Origin: Brevundimonas vesicularis
Lineage (GTDB): Bacteria > Pseudomonadota > Alphaproteobacteria > Caulobacterales > Caulobacteraceae
DNA length: 64,000 nt
Assembly (NCBI RefSeq): GCF_014204545.1
Contig: NZ_JACHLJ010000003.1
Coordinates: 124,001 to 188,000, forward strand
Reading direction: 5' to 3'
Positions 43,735 through 52,800 of the stretch are shown here, piece after piece. The translations under genes and the position numbers were made by a program. Positions within the stretch are counted from its first letter, which is position 1. The number at the start of each line of letters is the position of its first letter. The notes below the pieces were generated by a model that worked only from the letters and a program-made list of their open reading frames with translations, searched no databases and was not told the origin of the DNA.

Positions 43735-44973
43735 TCACCGACTGAGGTTCGCGCCCCTGCCGGTGACCAGTTGCGCCAGACCGTTAGTCGAGGGAACGAG
43801 CACTACCGTCTGATCGATCTTGACGCCGGCGTACCCCATCCGAAGCCTGGCGTAGTGTTCCACACCCGATCCGTCGCGCACTACCGCCCACGGCGAAGCC
43901 CCTGCCTCATCATGAAACCCCGTTTTCACGACCACACCTCGCACCGGCTCCCTGCCGAGAACCCGTACATCCCTCGCGCCCTCCAGCCGACGCTGATTGA
44001 GGGTGCGGATGATGTCCCGCCGCACTTGGAGCGTGCGCAGTTTCGTCTCCATCTCGCCGTCGAGCCGATACCGCCGCCCGGACCGCCCCGCGAGCCCTAG
44101 CCGTTCCAGATGTCTCAGCCGCCCGCGCGTCAGAGCCGCCCAGGCGTCGGTTGATCCGACCCCGTCATCGACCATCCCGTTCTTGTCCGCCTCGGCGATC
44201 AGCCGCCGGTCGAAACCGGTAAAGCGGTCGGCCTCCGTCTCCTTCCAGATGCGCCGCTCAGCCTCCACCCGCGAGAGATCGCCAAGCCGCTCCTGCGCCA
44301 CTTCCTGCGCCCGCGCGCGAAACCCATAGCCGATGTAGTCGCGCGGAATGACGAGGTCTCGCCCGTCCTCGCGCCGACCCCGGACCAGCACATGGGCGTG
44401 AGGTTGATCGGTGTCGAAATGGCAGGTCGCCACCCATTTCAGGTTCGGCTCTCCGAGGTCCGCCGAGACCCGGCCCATGACCTCGCGGACATAGGATTTC
44501 ATGTCGAGCCGATCGCCATGTTCCGGCGAGATGATGAACCGGAAATGATGCCGGTCCTGGCTCCACCCTTCCGTTTCAAAACCGGGTTGAACGCCATCGA
44601 GACCAGGGTCGAAAAACTCCGGCCGCGAGCCTTCCGCCCCGGCGCCCGCTCGCCCGAGGTAGGCCACATGCTTGGCGAGCGCGGCTCCCCGATCGGCGCC
44701 CTTGCCCATGTGCCGCGAGACCAGCGCCTTGACGATGACCTTCTGGCGAACGTCCAGACGAAAGGCGCGACCTGACCGGTTCTGAGCCGCCTTGAGCACC
44801 CCTGACCGGTTTCCCAGCGTAAAGGCCCTCGAACTCGCCAGACGCTTGAGCATGCCGCTTTTGACATCCATCCGCTCGGTCTTGAGGGAAAGGGGAAGGC
44901 CGACGTGCACCGCGTCGACGGTCCGCTCGGAACGGGCTGAGACCCGCCCCTCGATCGCGTCCCGGATCAGCAT
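43735..44973 (-). CDS. DUF3363-type relaxase (C-terminally short)
   Basis: 412 residues. MOB-type relaxase motifs are present: HHFRFIISPEHGDR for motif II and ATCHFDTDQPHAHVLVRG for the HxH metal site (motif III), with YLGRAGAG before them. The later part starts the DUF3363 domain (SGVEHYARLRMGYAGVKIDQTVVLVP), but the protein ends soon after, whereas many relatives run to about 580-650 residues. It would nick oriT and lead DNA to TraG. Confidence 0.88.
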   Translation of the reverse strand: MLIRDAIEGRVSARSERTVDAVHVGLPLSLKTERMDVKSGMLKRLASSRAFTLGNRSGVLKAAQNRSGRAFRLDVRQKVIVKALVSRHMGKGADRGAALAKHVAYLGRAGAGAEGSRPEFFDPGLDGVQPGFETEGWSQDRHHFRFIISPEHGDRLDMKSYVREVMGRVSADLGEPNLKWVATCHFDTDQPHAHVLVRGRREDGRDLVIPRDYIGYGFRARAQEVAQERLGDLSRVEAERRIWKETEADRFTGFDRRLIAEADKNGMVDDGVGSTDAWAALTRGRLRHLERLGLAGRSGRRYRLDGEMETKLRTLQVRRDIIRTLNQRRLEGARDVRVLGREPVRGVVVKTGFHDEAGASPWAVVRDGSGVEHYARLRMGYAGVKIDQTVVLVPSTNGLAQLVTGRGANLSR

Positions 44974-45099
44974 TCGCAGTCCTCCAGAGCATGGAGCGAA
45001 GGCTCGAAGGATGACAACTCAAGACAAGTCGTCAATGATGCTCCGAGCTGCCGCTAACTGTCGGGCAGAATAGAAGAAACCGGCGCAGTCAAAAACACC

Positions 45100-45115
45100 C
45101 TTTTATCTTGCCCTC
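45100..45115 (+). other. Candidate oriT nic region
   Basis: TATCTTGCCC at 45104-45113 matches nine of ten bases of the RP4-type nic core TATCCTGCCC, with the cut expected between G45110 and C45111. It is about 130 bp upstream of the relaxase start, the usual oriT position. Imperfect AAAAAC/TTTTTG arms flank it. Assigned by analogy only. Confidence 0.5.
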
Positions 45116-45261
45116 CGACCCTTTTTGCAGATTGTCATCCATCGAAATCACACGCCGACATACCCTATCAACAGTCATCATAGTTGGTGACCGGAAGCGA
45201 GATACACACGCTGCACAGGCCGTCGATCGGATCGAGCCGCCGGATGACAAACAAAAACCCG

Positions 45262-45289
45262 CCCGGCCGAAGCCGAGCGGGTCGTTGTT
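45262..45289 (-). terminator. Intrinsic terminator of the DUF2493 gene
   Basis: Minus-strand arms ACCCGC-T-CGGC and GCCG-G-GCGGGT around a TTCG-type loop, followed by TTTTTGTTT. It lies just after the stop of the gene ending at 45305. Confidence 0.75.
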
Positions 45290-45304
45290 TTCAGGTCCAG
45301 TCTC

Positions 45305-46222
45305 TCAGGCGGCCCGGGCCTTGATGGGCACATGCCGCAACCCGGACTCCATCGCCTTCTGCCCGAGGTTGAGCGCAGGTCCGAACGGCCGGTGGTCCTC
45401 CCTCATCCCCGCCAGCGAATGGACCAAGGTCAGGCAGACCTCCGGCTCGAGCGCGATGAGCTCGTCGTTCGCCCTGAAGGGAGCCGCCTTGCCGTGGGTG
45501 TCGAAATCCGCGCGGGCGAGGATCAGCTTCACCCCCTTCTGCTGGGCCCATTTGATCGCGAGTTTCTCGGAGCCCTTCGCCCCGGTCGTCGCCAGAGCCA
45601 TGTCCGGCCATTCCTGTTTCGCCCAGTTCAGAGCGTCGAAGATCCGACCGGCATCCTCCGCGCTGTCGGCCGTCGGCGCGCCCCGGAAGGCGATCACCGG
45701 ACCGCCCGGATCCGCCTCCCCGGACTTCCGCTGCTTGATCGCCCGGATCGCCTGTTTCGCCTCAAGCTGGGCCGCCGTCAGATGGGTGCCGCGCCGCGAT
45801 CCCCGCCAGGCCGTCCAGACCTCCCCGGTCGCGACCGTCCAGGTCTCAGACGCCGCGTCCCGGATCAGTTCGCAGGCCTGCGTCGCCGCATCGCCTGCTC
45901 GGGCCTTCGCCGTGGCTTCCTGGAGTTCGACGTCAGCCGCTTCCGATCCGTCGAAGTCCCGGTCGAGCGATCGCATCGTATCGCGCGCCCGGTCCGCATC
46001 GCGTTCGATCCGCCCGGCCGCCGAATGGAAGGCGCCGATCAGGGCCTCTCCCAGGATGGTCTGGAAATCCTCCAGCGCGGTGTCAGAAATGACGTCGATC
46101 AGCTCGGTCATGAGCGCGCGCCCGAGTTGAACCAGGGCGTCTTCGGTCGGAAGCGAACCTCCCTCGTTCAGGGAAGCGGACAGGTCGGCCAAGGCGGAGG
46201 ATGAAGTGTTGAAACGGGTCAT
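45305..46222 (-). CDS. DUF2493 (SLOG-like) protein
   Basis: 305 residues from ATG 46222 (MTRFNTSSSALADLSASL). The C-terminal half has the DUF2493 signature: PVIAFRGAP, ALATTGAKGSEKLAIKWAQQKGVKLILARADFDTHGKAAPFRANDELI. The N-terminal half is helical. DUF2493 proteins are nucleotide-binding Rossmann-like proteins common in ICE backbones; role unknown. Confidence 0.8.
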   Translation of the reverse strand: MTRFNTSSSALADLSASLNEGGSLPTEDALVQLGRALMTELIDVISDTALEDFQTILGEALIGAFHSAAGRIERDADRARDTMRSLDRDFDGSEAADVELQEATAKARAGDAATQACELIRDAASETWTVATGEVWTAWRGSRRGTHLTAAQLEAKQAIRAIKQRKSGEADPGGPVIAFRGAPTADSAEDAGRIFDALNWAKQEWPDMALATTGAKGSEKLAIKWAQQKGVKLILARADFDTHGKAAPFRANDELIALEPEVCLTLVHSLAGMREDHRPFGPALNLGQKAMESGLRHVPIKARAA

Positions 46223-46619
46223 TGGAACATTCCTAGAGAATGTCGAGCGCCCCATGCGCAACGACCCCGGTTTTGGCCACAGCGGGGTCCCCGGCAGTCA
46301 CCGGAGCGGAGGGCCGCTTGCCCTCCGTGGAGGGAATAAGGCGAAGCCGTTGACTTCCGGGGTGCTGTGACAAAATCGGAGGGCGTTGTGTGGGGGTAAG
46401 TCGTCGTCGCCCTTCGCGACGACGACACCACTCGGCGCCGTTGCGCCGATACGGAAGACAAGACAACGCTCTTCCCGTCCGTCGGCGTCGGCGAGCCGGC
46501 GGCGCTACGCGGTTGCGAACGTCTGAGGGCGCCGCAGGCAATAGTCCGATGCTCACTCACTGGCATGAGAGAAACCAGCGGTGCTAAATCAACCCGTCCT
46601 TCAAACGTCGGAGCCTGGT
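46223..46619. other. Hairpin-rich intergenic region
   Basis: It holds a perfect 11-bp stem (46400-46410 with 46416-46426, loop CCTTC), a 6-bp stem around 46309-46325 and an ACCCC/GGGGT pair near 46266-46290. No gene is supported. Such structure can mark a single-strand origin or regulatory RNA, but nothing here decides that. Confidence 0.4.
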
Positions 46620-46841
46620 ATGGAGAAGATCACCGTCGCCGTGCTGCGAACCCAAGGCGGATGGCGCGTCATGAAAGACGATCGGCAGATCGGTGAATAT
46701 GACTTCCGTGTCGATGCGGAGGACGCCGGATTAAAGCTGACGCGGCAAATCCATCTCTCAGGCCGCGACGTGGAGCTTCTCGTGCAAACCGAGGGCTCCC
46801 ACGACGTCACGCCGATGCGAGGCTGGGAGACGGTTCACTGA
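46620..46841 (+). CDS. Small hypothetical protein, 73 aa
   Basis: From the ATG at 46620: MEKITVAVLRTQGGWRVMKDDRQIGEYDFRVDAEDAGLKL. This beta-rich layout with GGWRV and a helix is like DUF2188-type small proteins. An in-frame GTG at 46581 is less likely. It is isolated between the hairpin region and the GcrA gene. Confidence 0.6.
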   Translation: MEKITVAVLRTQGGWRVMKDDRQIGEYDFRVDAEDAGLKLTRQIHLSGRDVELLVQTEGSHDVTPMRGWETVH

Positions 46842-47158
46842 AGAGAGGACGGCCTGTCTACGGGCCTTATTCTGCGGCGGAACCGGTCCAGCCGACGGGA
46901 CGCCAGCCTGCCAAGAAAGGCCTCCATCGCCCCCTGAACGGGGCCGCTGATGTCACGCTTGCGGGCGTCCATGTCGAGGACATGCGCCGCCTTTTTTTCG
47001 GGAATTCCAGCCAGAAGCAAGGCGCGCGTAGTCGTCGCGGGTCCCAGCGCAGAATCTGACGGGCGACTTTCAACTCAGCGGCCGGGGCCGCGTCGGGACC
47101 TCGATCGGCCAGAGGCCGACAAGCGGGCGGCCCGATCTTGGCTGCCCGGGCCAAATAC
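46842..47158. other. Region without a clear gene
   Basis: A weak minus-strand frame (46835-47020) reads LLAGIPEKKAAHVLDMDARKRDISG from a TTG, but it has no good ribosome site. It could be a tiny gene or the decayed end of one. I see nothing else. Confidence 0.3.
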
Positions 47159-47187
47159 AAACGGCGACCTCGTCGAGGCCGCCGTTC
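47159..47187 (-). terminator. Terminator of the gcrA-like gene
   Basis: Minus-strand arms AACGGCGGCCTCG and CGAGGTCGCCGTT pair with one wobble, followed by TGTATTTG. It lies 37 bp after the stop at 47224. Confidence 0.65.
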
Positions 47188-47223
47188 AGATCGTCTCAGA
47201 TTGCAGCAAGGGCGTGACGGATC

Positions 47224-47688
47224 TCAGTCGAGAAGCGCCAGCCGGTCGAGGGTGCGGGGAGTGTCCGCCGCCGGCCGATAGGCGACGGCGGCATGCAAGG
47301 CACAGAAGGCCCCCCGGGTCACCGGTTGACCGCACAGACTGAAGTCAGCGGCTCCGGGCTCACCGAAAGGCCAACGGCACTGGCAGCGCCGCACCGAGAG
47401 GACTGTTGCCAGGCCATGTTCAGCCGCGACTACGGGACGAGCGTCGATCGGCCGGGTCGCCAGGGACCTGGCCGGCGAGAGGCCGACCGGCTTCGGACGG
47501 GCGTCAGAGCCTTTGGGCGGGCGGCCGGAACGGCCCGCCGACAGACCTATGCGATGGACCTTGCCGAGCACGGCGCTGCGCGTGATGCCATTGGCGAGAT
47601 CGCGGGCGATCTGCTCGGCGGTCTGGCCCTCGAGCCAGAGTGTCTTCAGACGACCGATGCGGTCATCGGTCCAGGCAGAGGCGGTCAT
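47224..47688 (-). CDS. gcrA: GcrA-family cell-cycle regulator
   Basis: 154 residues. The N-terminal GcrA DNA-binding segment is clear: WTDDRIGRLKTLWLEGQTAEQIARDLANGITRSAVLGKVHRIGLS. The C-terminal zinc-like motif is CRWPFGEPGAADFSLCGQPVTRGAFCALH. GcrA works with CcrM methylation and sigma-70 in Caulobacter. An element-borne copy is probably a paralogue, not the chromosomal master gene. It lies next to the SSB genes on the same strand. Confidence 0.9.
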   Translation of the reverse strand: MTASAWTDDRIGRLKTLWLEGQTAEQIARDLANGITRSAVLGKVHRIGLSAGRSGRPPKGSDARPKPVGLSPARSLATRPIDARPVVAAEHGLATVLSVRRCQCRWPFGEPGAADFSLCGQPVTRGAFCALHAAVAYRPAADTPRTLDRLALLD

Positions 47689-47762
47689 GGGAAGCTCCGA
47701 TGCTGACGAGCCCGATCGGCTCGCCCTGCGCCGCCCTGCCTTTCCCTCCCTCCCCAAAGGAA

Positions 47763-47788
47763 ACGGCCCGACGCTCGCGCGCCGGGCC
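47763..47788 (-). terminator. Candidate terminator after the first SSB gene
   Basis: CGGCCCG and CGGGCCG arms (47763-47769, 47782-47788) with GTTTCCTTT after them on the minus strand, 20 bp past the SSB stop. Confidence 0.5.
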
Positions 47789-47807
47789 GCTCTCATTCGC
47801 CCGCTGT

Positions 47808-48236
47808 CTAGAACGGGATGTCGTCGTTTAGGTCGTAGCCACTGGCCGGCTCCTGGACCTGGCGACCGGAGTCGCCCTCGTCCTCGGCGGCGCCATCGGA
47901 AGCTTCGCGCCGGTTCTTCAGTCGGATATCCCCGACGATCACGCGCATGTCGTAGTGTTCGACACCGTCCTTGCCGGTCCAGGTGTCGTTCTCGACATGA
48001 CCCTGGATCACGACGCGGCTGCCTTTGCGGGCGAACGGGCCGATGTATTTCTCGGCCGTCGCCTCGTTGAAGCAGATGCAGTTGAAGCCGGTCGTGCGTT
48101 CGCCGGGCGTGCCGTCGGCCTTGCGGAAACGGGTAGTCTCGAGCACGCGGAAGCTTGCCCGCTTCTTGCCCGAGCCTTGAGCCGAGAGGACGGAGGGGTT
48201 GGCCGTCAGATAGCCTTCGATGATCACGGTTTGCAT
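47808..48236 (-). CDS. ssb: Single-stranded DNA-binding protein
   Basis: 142 residues with an OB fold (MQTVIIEGYLTANPSV, GFNCICFNEATAEKYIGPFARKGSRVVIQGHVEND) and the acidic DDIPF tail that recruits partners. It protects transferred single strands during ICE transfer and replication. It follows the second SSB-like gene by 36 bp. Confidence 0.9.
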   Translation of the reverse strand: MQTVIIEGYLTANPSVLSAQGSGKKRASFRVLETTRFRKADGTPGERTTGFNCICFNEATAEKYIGPFARKGSRVVIQGHVENDTWTGKDGVEHYDMRVIVGDIRLKNRREASDGAAEDEGDSGRQVQEPASGYDLNDDIPF

Positions 48237-48271
48237 GGTCAGTCTCCTGAGAATTGAATGTTGATGAGGGA

Positions 48272-48628
48272 TCAGGCGGCGGCGCGGTCGGCGCTGCTGT
48301 CCTGGATGTCGCGTTCCTCGGCCCAGTCGAGGACGGTGAGCCGGTTGATGACCAGTTCCTTGGCCGTCCGCTCGGTCCCGTTCTTGGCCGCGTAGGCGGT
48401 GTCGATGAAAGCGCCGATGACCACGGCCTCACACCCCTGCGCGAGGCCCCGGGCTATGACCTTCTCGTTGAGGCCTTTGGACCAGCTCACGCAGTTGACG
48501 CCGACCAGCCGATCCTTGCCGGCGTTGTCGACGCCGCGGCTTTCAAGCAGGCGAAACACCGCCTTGCCGAAGTCGTCGGTGATCTGGGGGTCGGCCGCCA
48601 ATCGGCCGGTGAACATCACGTTTTGCAT
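48272..48628 (-). CDS. SSB-like OB-fold protein lacking the acidic tail
   Basis: 118 residues (MQNVMFTGRLAADPQITDDFGKAVFRLLES, VNCVSWSKGLNEKVIARGLAQGCEAVVIGAFID). The OB fold is like SSB but the end, ADRAAA, has no DDIPF-type tail, so it may be a specialised partner of the adjacent SSB. First gene of the leftward ssb-gcrA group. Confidence 0.75.
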   Translation of the reverse strand: MQNVMFTGRLAADPQITDDFGKAVFRLLESRGVDNAGKDRLVGVNCVSWSKGLNEKVIARGLAQGCEAVVIGAFIDTAYAAKNGTERTAKELVINRLTVLDWAEERDIQDSSADRAAA

Positions 48629-48769
48629 GTCAGTCTCCTGGATATCCGAAGCCGTCGGGGAGCCGATCTCCCCAATCCCGCTTCACCCGGAAACTCCCTT
48701 CCTCCGCTCCTTTGGACGGTGTTCGGTCGCGCACGCGATCCTGGGCCTCACCGACATTGCCGAACCCAC

Positions 48770-48795
48770 AATGTGATCCTATATTGGATCATATT
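48770..48795. promoter_or_regulatory. Operator of the DUF433/PIN module
   Basis: AATGTGATCC and GGATCATATT form a 10-base inverted repeat with one mismatch around TATATT, which looks like a -10 box. AGGAGG follows at 48796 and the ATG at 48810. Autoregulation by the DUF433 protein is expected. Confidence 0.65.
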
Positions 48796-48809
48796 AGGAG
48801 GCTTGTTCG

Positions 48810-49418
48810 ATGCCCGATCCCCAGTGGACTCTGCCCGAAGCGGCGTTCGTCCTTGATCAACCGCTCGACGCGATCAAACGCGACGTCAACCGCCGACCAC
48901 TCAAGCCAGAGGCCTCAGGTCCGGCCAAGCGCGCTGTGCGATGCGTCGGCCTGACCGATCTCGTCTATCTCGACATGGTGGCCACCTATCGCCACACCCT
49001 GACGCCTTCCGCGCTCGACGACCTGTATGTCGCCGTGATCAAGGAGTCTCCGCGGTCCGCCAGTGTTTCTGTCGGGCCGCTCATCGTGCAGTTGAAGCGG
49101 CATCGGACAAATGTCGCGCAACGCCTGAAGGCGCTGGAGGCTGTGGATCGCGCCATCGAGATCAAACACGGCGCTCCCGTCGTAAGAGGCACCGACATCG
49201 AGGTCCACCGCCTAGCGGCGCTCTCGGCAGGCGGAGCCACCGATGAGGAGATCCTCGAGGACTACCCGTCGCTGTCGCTCGCCAAGATCAAGGCGGCGAC
49301 CGCTTATGCGCGCGCCCATCCCAAATCCGGTCGCCCTTACCCGGCGACGTCGGCGAAGCGCGCGATGCAGGGAGCCGACCTTGGCGGGCTCGAGCCATTC
49401 ATGCGGCCGAGGGGATGA
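48810..49418 (+). CDS. DUF433-type antitoxin
   Basis: 202 residues. The C-terminal DUF433 HTH (IEIKHGAPVVRGTDIEVHRLAALSAGGATDEEILEDYPSLSLAKIKAATAYARAHP) is clear; the N-terminal half has a MerR-like or HTH region of its own. A strong AGGAGG site precedes it. The stop overlaps the PIN gene start (ATGA). Confidence 0.87.
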   Translation: MPDPQWTLPEAAFVLDQPLDAIKRDVNRRPLKPEASGPAKRAVRCVGLTDLVYLDMVATYRHTLTPSALDDLYVAVIKESPRSASVSVGPLIVQLKRHRTNVAQRLKALEAVDRAIEIKHGAPVVRGTDIEVHRLAALSAGGATDEEILEDYPSLSLAKIKAATAYARAHPKSGRPYPATSAKRAMQGADLGGLEPFMRPRG

Positions 49419-49846
49419 TCTATCTGCTTGACACCAACGTCGTCAGCCAGAGCAGCAAGCCCAAACCGTCCGCCAACATCCTGGCCTGGCTCCGGTCGGT
49501 CGATGACCACGAGCTCTGCATCAGCGCCATGACTGTCCGCGAGTTGCGATACGGAGCGGAGCGGGCGACAGCCGCTGACCATCCTGCCGCCGCGGCGATC
49601 ACACAGGGCGTGGACGCGGTCATCGCCGCCTATGCGGGCCGCATCCTGCCCATCGACGAAGCCGTGGCCGCCGTCTGGGGCCGGATGCTGGCCGAGCGCG
49701 ACGGCGACGAGGAGGATACCGCCCTGGCCGCGACCGCGCTGGTCCACGGTCTGACGCTCGTCACCGCCAATATCAAGGATGTGACGGGTCGCGGCGTCCC
49801 CCTTCTGAACCCGTCCCGGTCCCCGCCGAAGGCGACGCCGGTCTGA
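49415..49846 (+). CDS. PIN-domain toxin (VapC-like)
   Basis: 143 residues with the PIN RNase acidic residues: LLDTNVVS (Asp), VRELRYG (Glu), and DEEDTALAATALVHGLTLVTANIKDV (Asp/Asn end). It likely cuts RNA when the DUF433 antitoxin is lost, stabilising the element. It converges with the Sno gene. Confidence 0.9.
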   Translation: MIYLLDTNVVSQSSKPKPSANILAWLRSVDDHELCISAMTVRELRYGAERATAADHPAAAAITQGVDAVIAAYAGRILPIDEAVAAVWGRMLAERDGDEEDTALAATALVHGLTLVTANIKDVTGRGVPLLNPSRSPPKATPV

Positions 49847-49851
49847 CCCGC

Positions 49852-52800
49852 TCAGGCGGCCTGCCCGTCGAGGACGGTCTGAACCGGATGGCGGCGCAGC
49901 ACCGCCTCCAACACGGTCGGCCGCTCAACCGGGACGAAGACCCGAGGCGTGTAGGCGATGATCTCCACGAAACAGCCCGAGACGACCAGGGCGTCGCGAT
50001 CCGTCCGGCCTCCCACCACCTCGATGCGCCAGCGGTCCATAACGCGGGACCGCTTCAGCCACAGCCCGCCCTCCAGCGATAGCTGGACGTTGCGGTCGAG
50101 GATCGTGGCGGCGGTTCTCGCGCCGTCCGCCCAAACCTCGGCGACGTCGGTCAGACCCAGGCTCGTCTTCAGAGTTCGAGCCTGAACCTGGTCCAGAACC
50201 CGCCCCAGCCAGCGGCGTCCGTCCGGCGCCCGGACCCGGCGAACCGAGCAACCCCGCGCCGGCAACCGGCCCCAAATCGGCAACAGCAATCCCGTGGCAA
50301 GCGTCAGTTCGCGCGTCCGCCAAGGGTCGGTCCCGGCGACCTCTTGGTCCCAGACCCGCCGCCAGGTCGAAACCTCCGCTGGCTTCCACGCCGACTCCTC
50401 GAACGTCTTCTCGGCCATCGTCTGGCGATCGTCGGGCCGAACCAGCCGCACGGCGGTGATCAGGCGGTTCTCGTCCGTCGAGGTGGTCAAGCCGAGTTCC
50501 GCAATCGCGGCGCGGCCCGACTTCTCGTTGACGACCAGCTGGTGGGCGACATCCTTCGCCCAAGTCAGGGCGGCGTCGGCGACGAGGATCTCGCGCCTTA
50601 CCTTGAGCGAGAAGGTCACCAGAGCCGTCTCGGCGCCGGTCGAGACATCGGTCCGGATCACTTCCTGATCCGTGACCTCCAGTTCCTCGGCCTCGATGTC
50701 CTCCAGCCCGCGGTCCAGTTCACCGGAGGCGGCGGCTCGATCGAGGATGCCGGACAGGATGCGGTCGAAGTCCGCGAACAAGGCGTTCTGGTCGGCGATG
50801 CGCAGCGCCAGAAGCCGGTTCAGGAAGGTATGGATCGGCGGCAGGTCGTCGGAGGGTTTGAGGCCGCCGTCGTCGTCGAGCAGCTTCAAGCTCGTCTTGG
50901 CCACGAAGGTCTCAAGCGTCATCGAGTCCAGCTCCCCGAAGGCCAGTGCGCCGTAGAAGACCAGCAATGCCCGGCGCGCCCAAGGGCTCTCCAGATTGTC
51001 CTCGGCGCGGAACAGGCCGGCTCCGGCGGTGCGCCGTTCGCCGCGCGTGAGCGCGCCCAGAGAGTCCAGCCGGCGCGCGATCGTCGAGGTGAACCGCTTC
51101 TCGCCCTGGATGTCGGTGGTGACGGGCCGGAACAGGGGCGCGGATGCCTGATGCGTCCGGTGGGAGCGGCCAAGGCCCTGGATGGCGGCGTCGGCCCGCC
51201 AGCCCGGTTCGACCAGATAGTGGACCCGCCGCTGCTGGTTCGGAGCCGACAGGTCGGCATGGTAGCTGCGGCCGGTTCCGCCGGCGTCGGAGAAGATCAG
51301 CACCCGCTTGCGGCCCGACATGAAAGCGTCGGTCTCGGCGCGGGCCGCGGAGGCGCCCCGCCGCTCCACGACGCGACGACCGTCCCTCACCACCACCCGG
51401 CGCGACCGGCCCGTGATCTCGGCGACCGCGTCGGTCCCGAAAGCTTCCAGCAGGGCGTCGAGCACGCCCGGCACAGCGGGCAGCAAGGCCATCTTCTCGA
51501 TCAGGGCCTCGCGTCGGGCCAACGCCTCCTGACTGAGGGCGGGACGACCGTCGTCTATGACCGGGACCATGGTGACATTGCCGTCATCGTCCTCGACCGC
51601 CTCCATCAGATGCACGGGAAAGGCCTCGCGCAAATAGTCGAGGACGTATTCTCGCGGCGTCAGGTCGATGGATAGGTTGTTCCATTCCTCGGGCGGGATC
51701 GAGGACAGCCGCCGCTCCATCACCGCCTCGTTTGTGGAGACAATCTGGACCACGGCCGAGCGCTCCGAGGCGAGGTCGTCGCGGATTGACGCGATCAGGC
51801 TCGGCGCCTTCAGGCCAGCCAGAAGGTGACCGAAGAAGCGCAGTTTAGCGCCCTCGAAAGCGGAGTGGACCGCGGAAGCCGCCATCGCGCTCTTCGGCTT
51901 GCCAGCGTCGTCGCTGAGACCGGTCGCCTTCAGCGCCTCTGCCAGATTGGCGTGGATCAGCTGGAAGGCGTCGGCCCACTGGTCCCATACGCCGACGTCG
52001 TCTGGCATCAGCGGATGGACCAGGGGTTCGTACTCGACGCCCTCGAACGACAGCGATCGCGCCACATAAAGCCCGAGCGCCTTGAGCTCGCGTGCGACCA
52101 GCTCCATGGCCGCGACCCCGCCCCGGTCCATGGCGTCCAGGAAGTCGGCGCGGGACATGAACGGCGCTTCGGGCCCGCCCCACAGGCCAAGACGTGCGGC
52201 ATAGGCGAGGTTCTCGGCCGTGGTGGCGCCCGTGGCCGAGACATAAAGTATCCTGGCGTTCGGCAGACGGTTCTGCAGCGCCAGCCCCGCCATGCCCTGC
52301 AGCGAGGCCTTCTTGGTCCCACGCGCGCCCTTGCCGCCACCGGCCGCGTTGGCCATGGCGTGGGCTTCATCGAAGGCGATGACGCCGTCGAAGTCCTCGC
52401 CCAGCCAGGCGACGATCTGGTCGAGGCGGGAGGGACGGACGCCCCGCGCCGGCTGACGCAGGGTCGCGTAGGTGGTGAACAGAATACCCCGGTCCAGCCG
52501 GACCCCGTCTCCCTGCTTCCAGCTCGACAGCGGCACGATGTCGTGGGCCCCGCCGCCGATGGCGCCCCAGTCGCGCCGGGCGTCCTCCAGCAGGGCGTCA
52601 TTGCGGGAGAGCCAGACTGCGCGCACGCGCCCCTGGCTCATGTTGTCTGCGACGATGGCGGCGATCTGCCGCCCCTTGCCGCAGCCGGTGCCGTCGCCGA
52701 GGAAGAAACCCCGACGGAAGGCGAACGCTTCGCTTTGATCATCGCGCACGAGCGCCACCTCATGCGGTGCTTCGCCGAGGCGGAACCGGCCGGGCAGGAA

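Noticed and set aside
46835..47020. 61-codon minus-strand frame
   Set aside because: No good start or ribosome site; kept only as a weak possibility in the gap entry.
50344..51675. 443-codon plus-strand frame opposite the Sno gene
   Set aside because: Antisense to a conserved helicase frame; composition is not protein-like.
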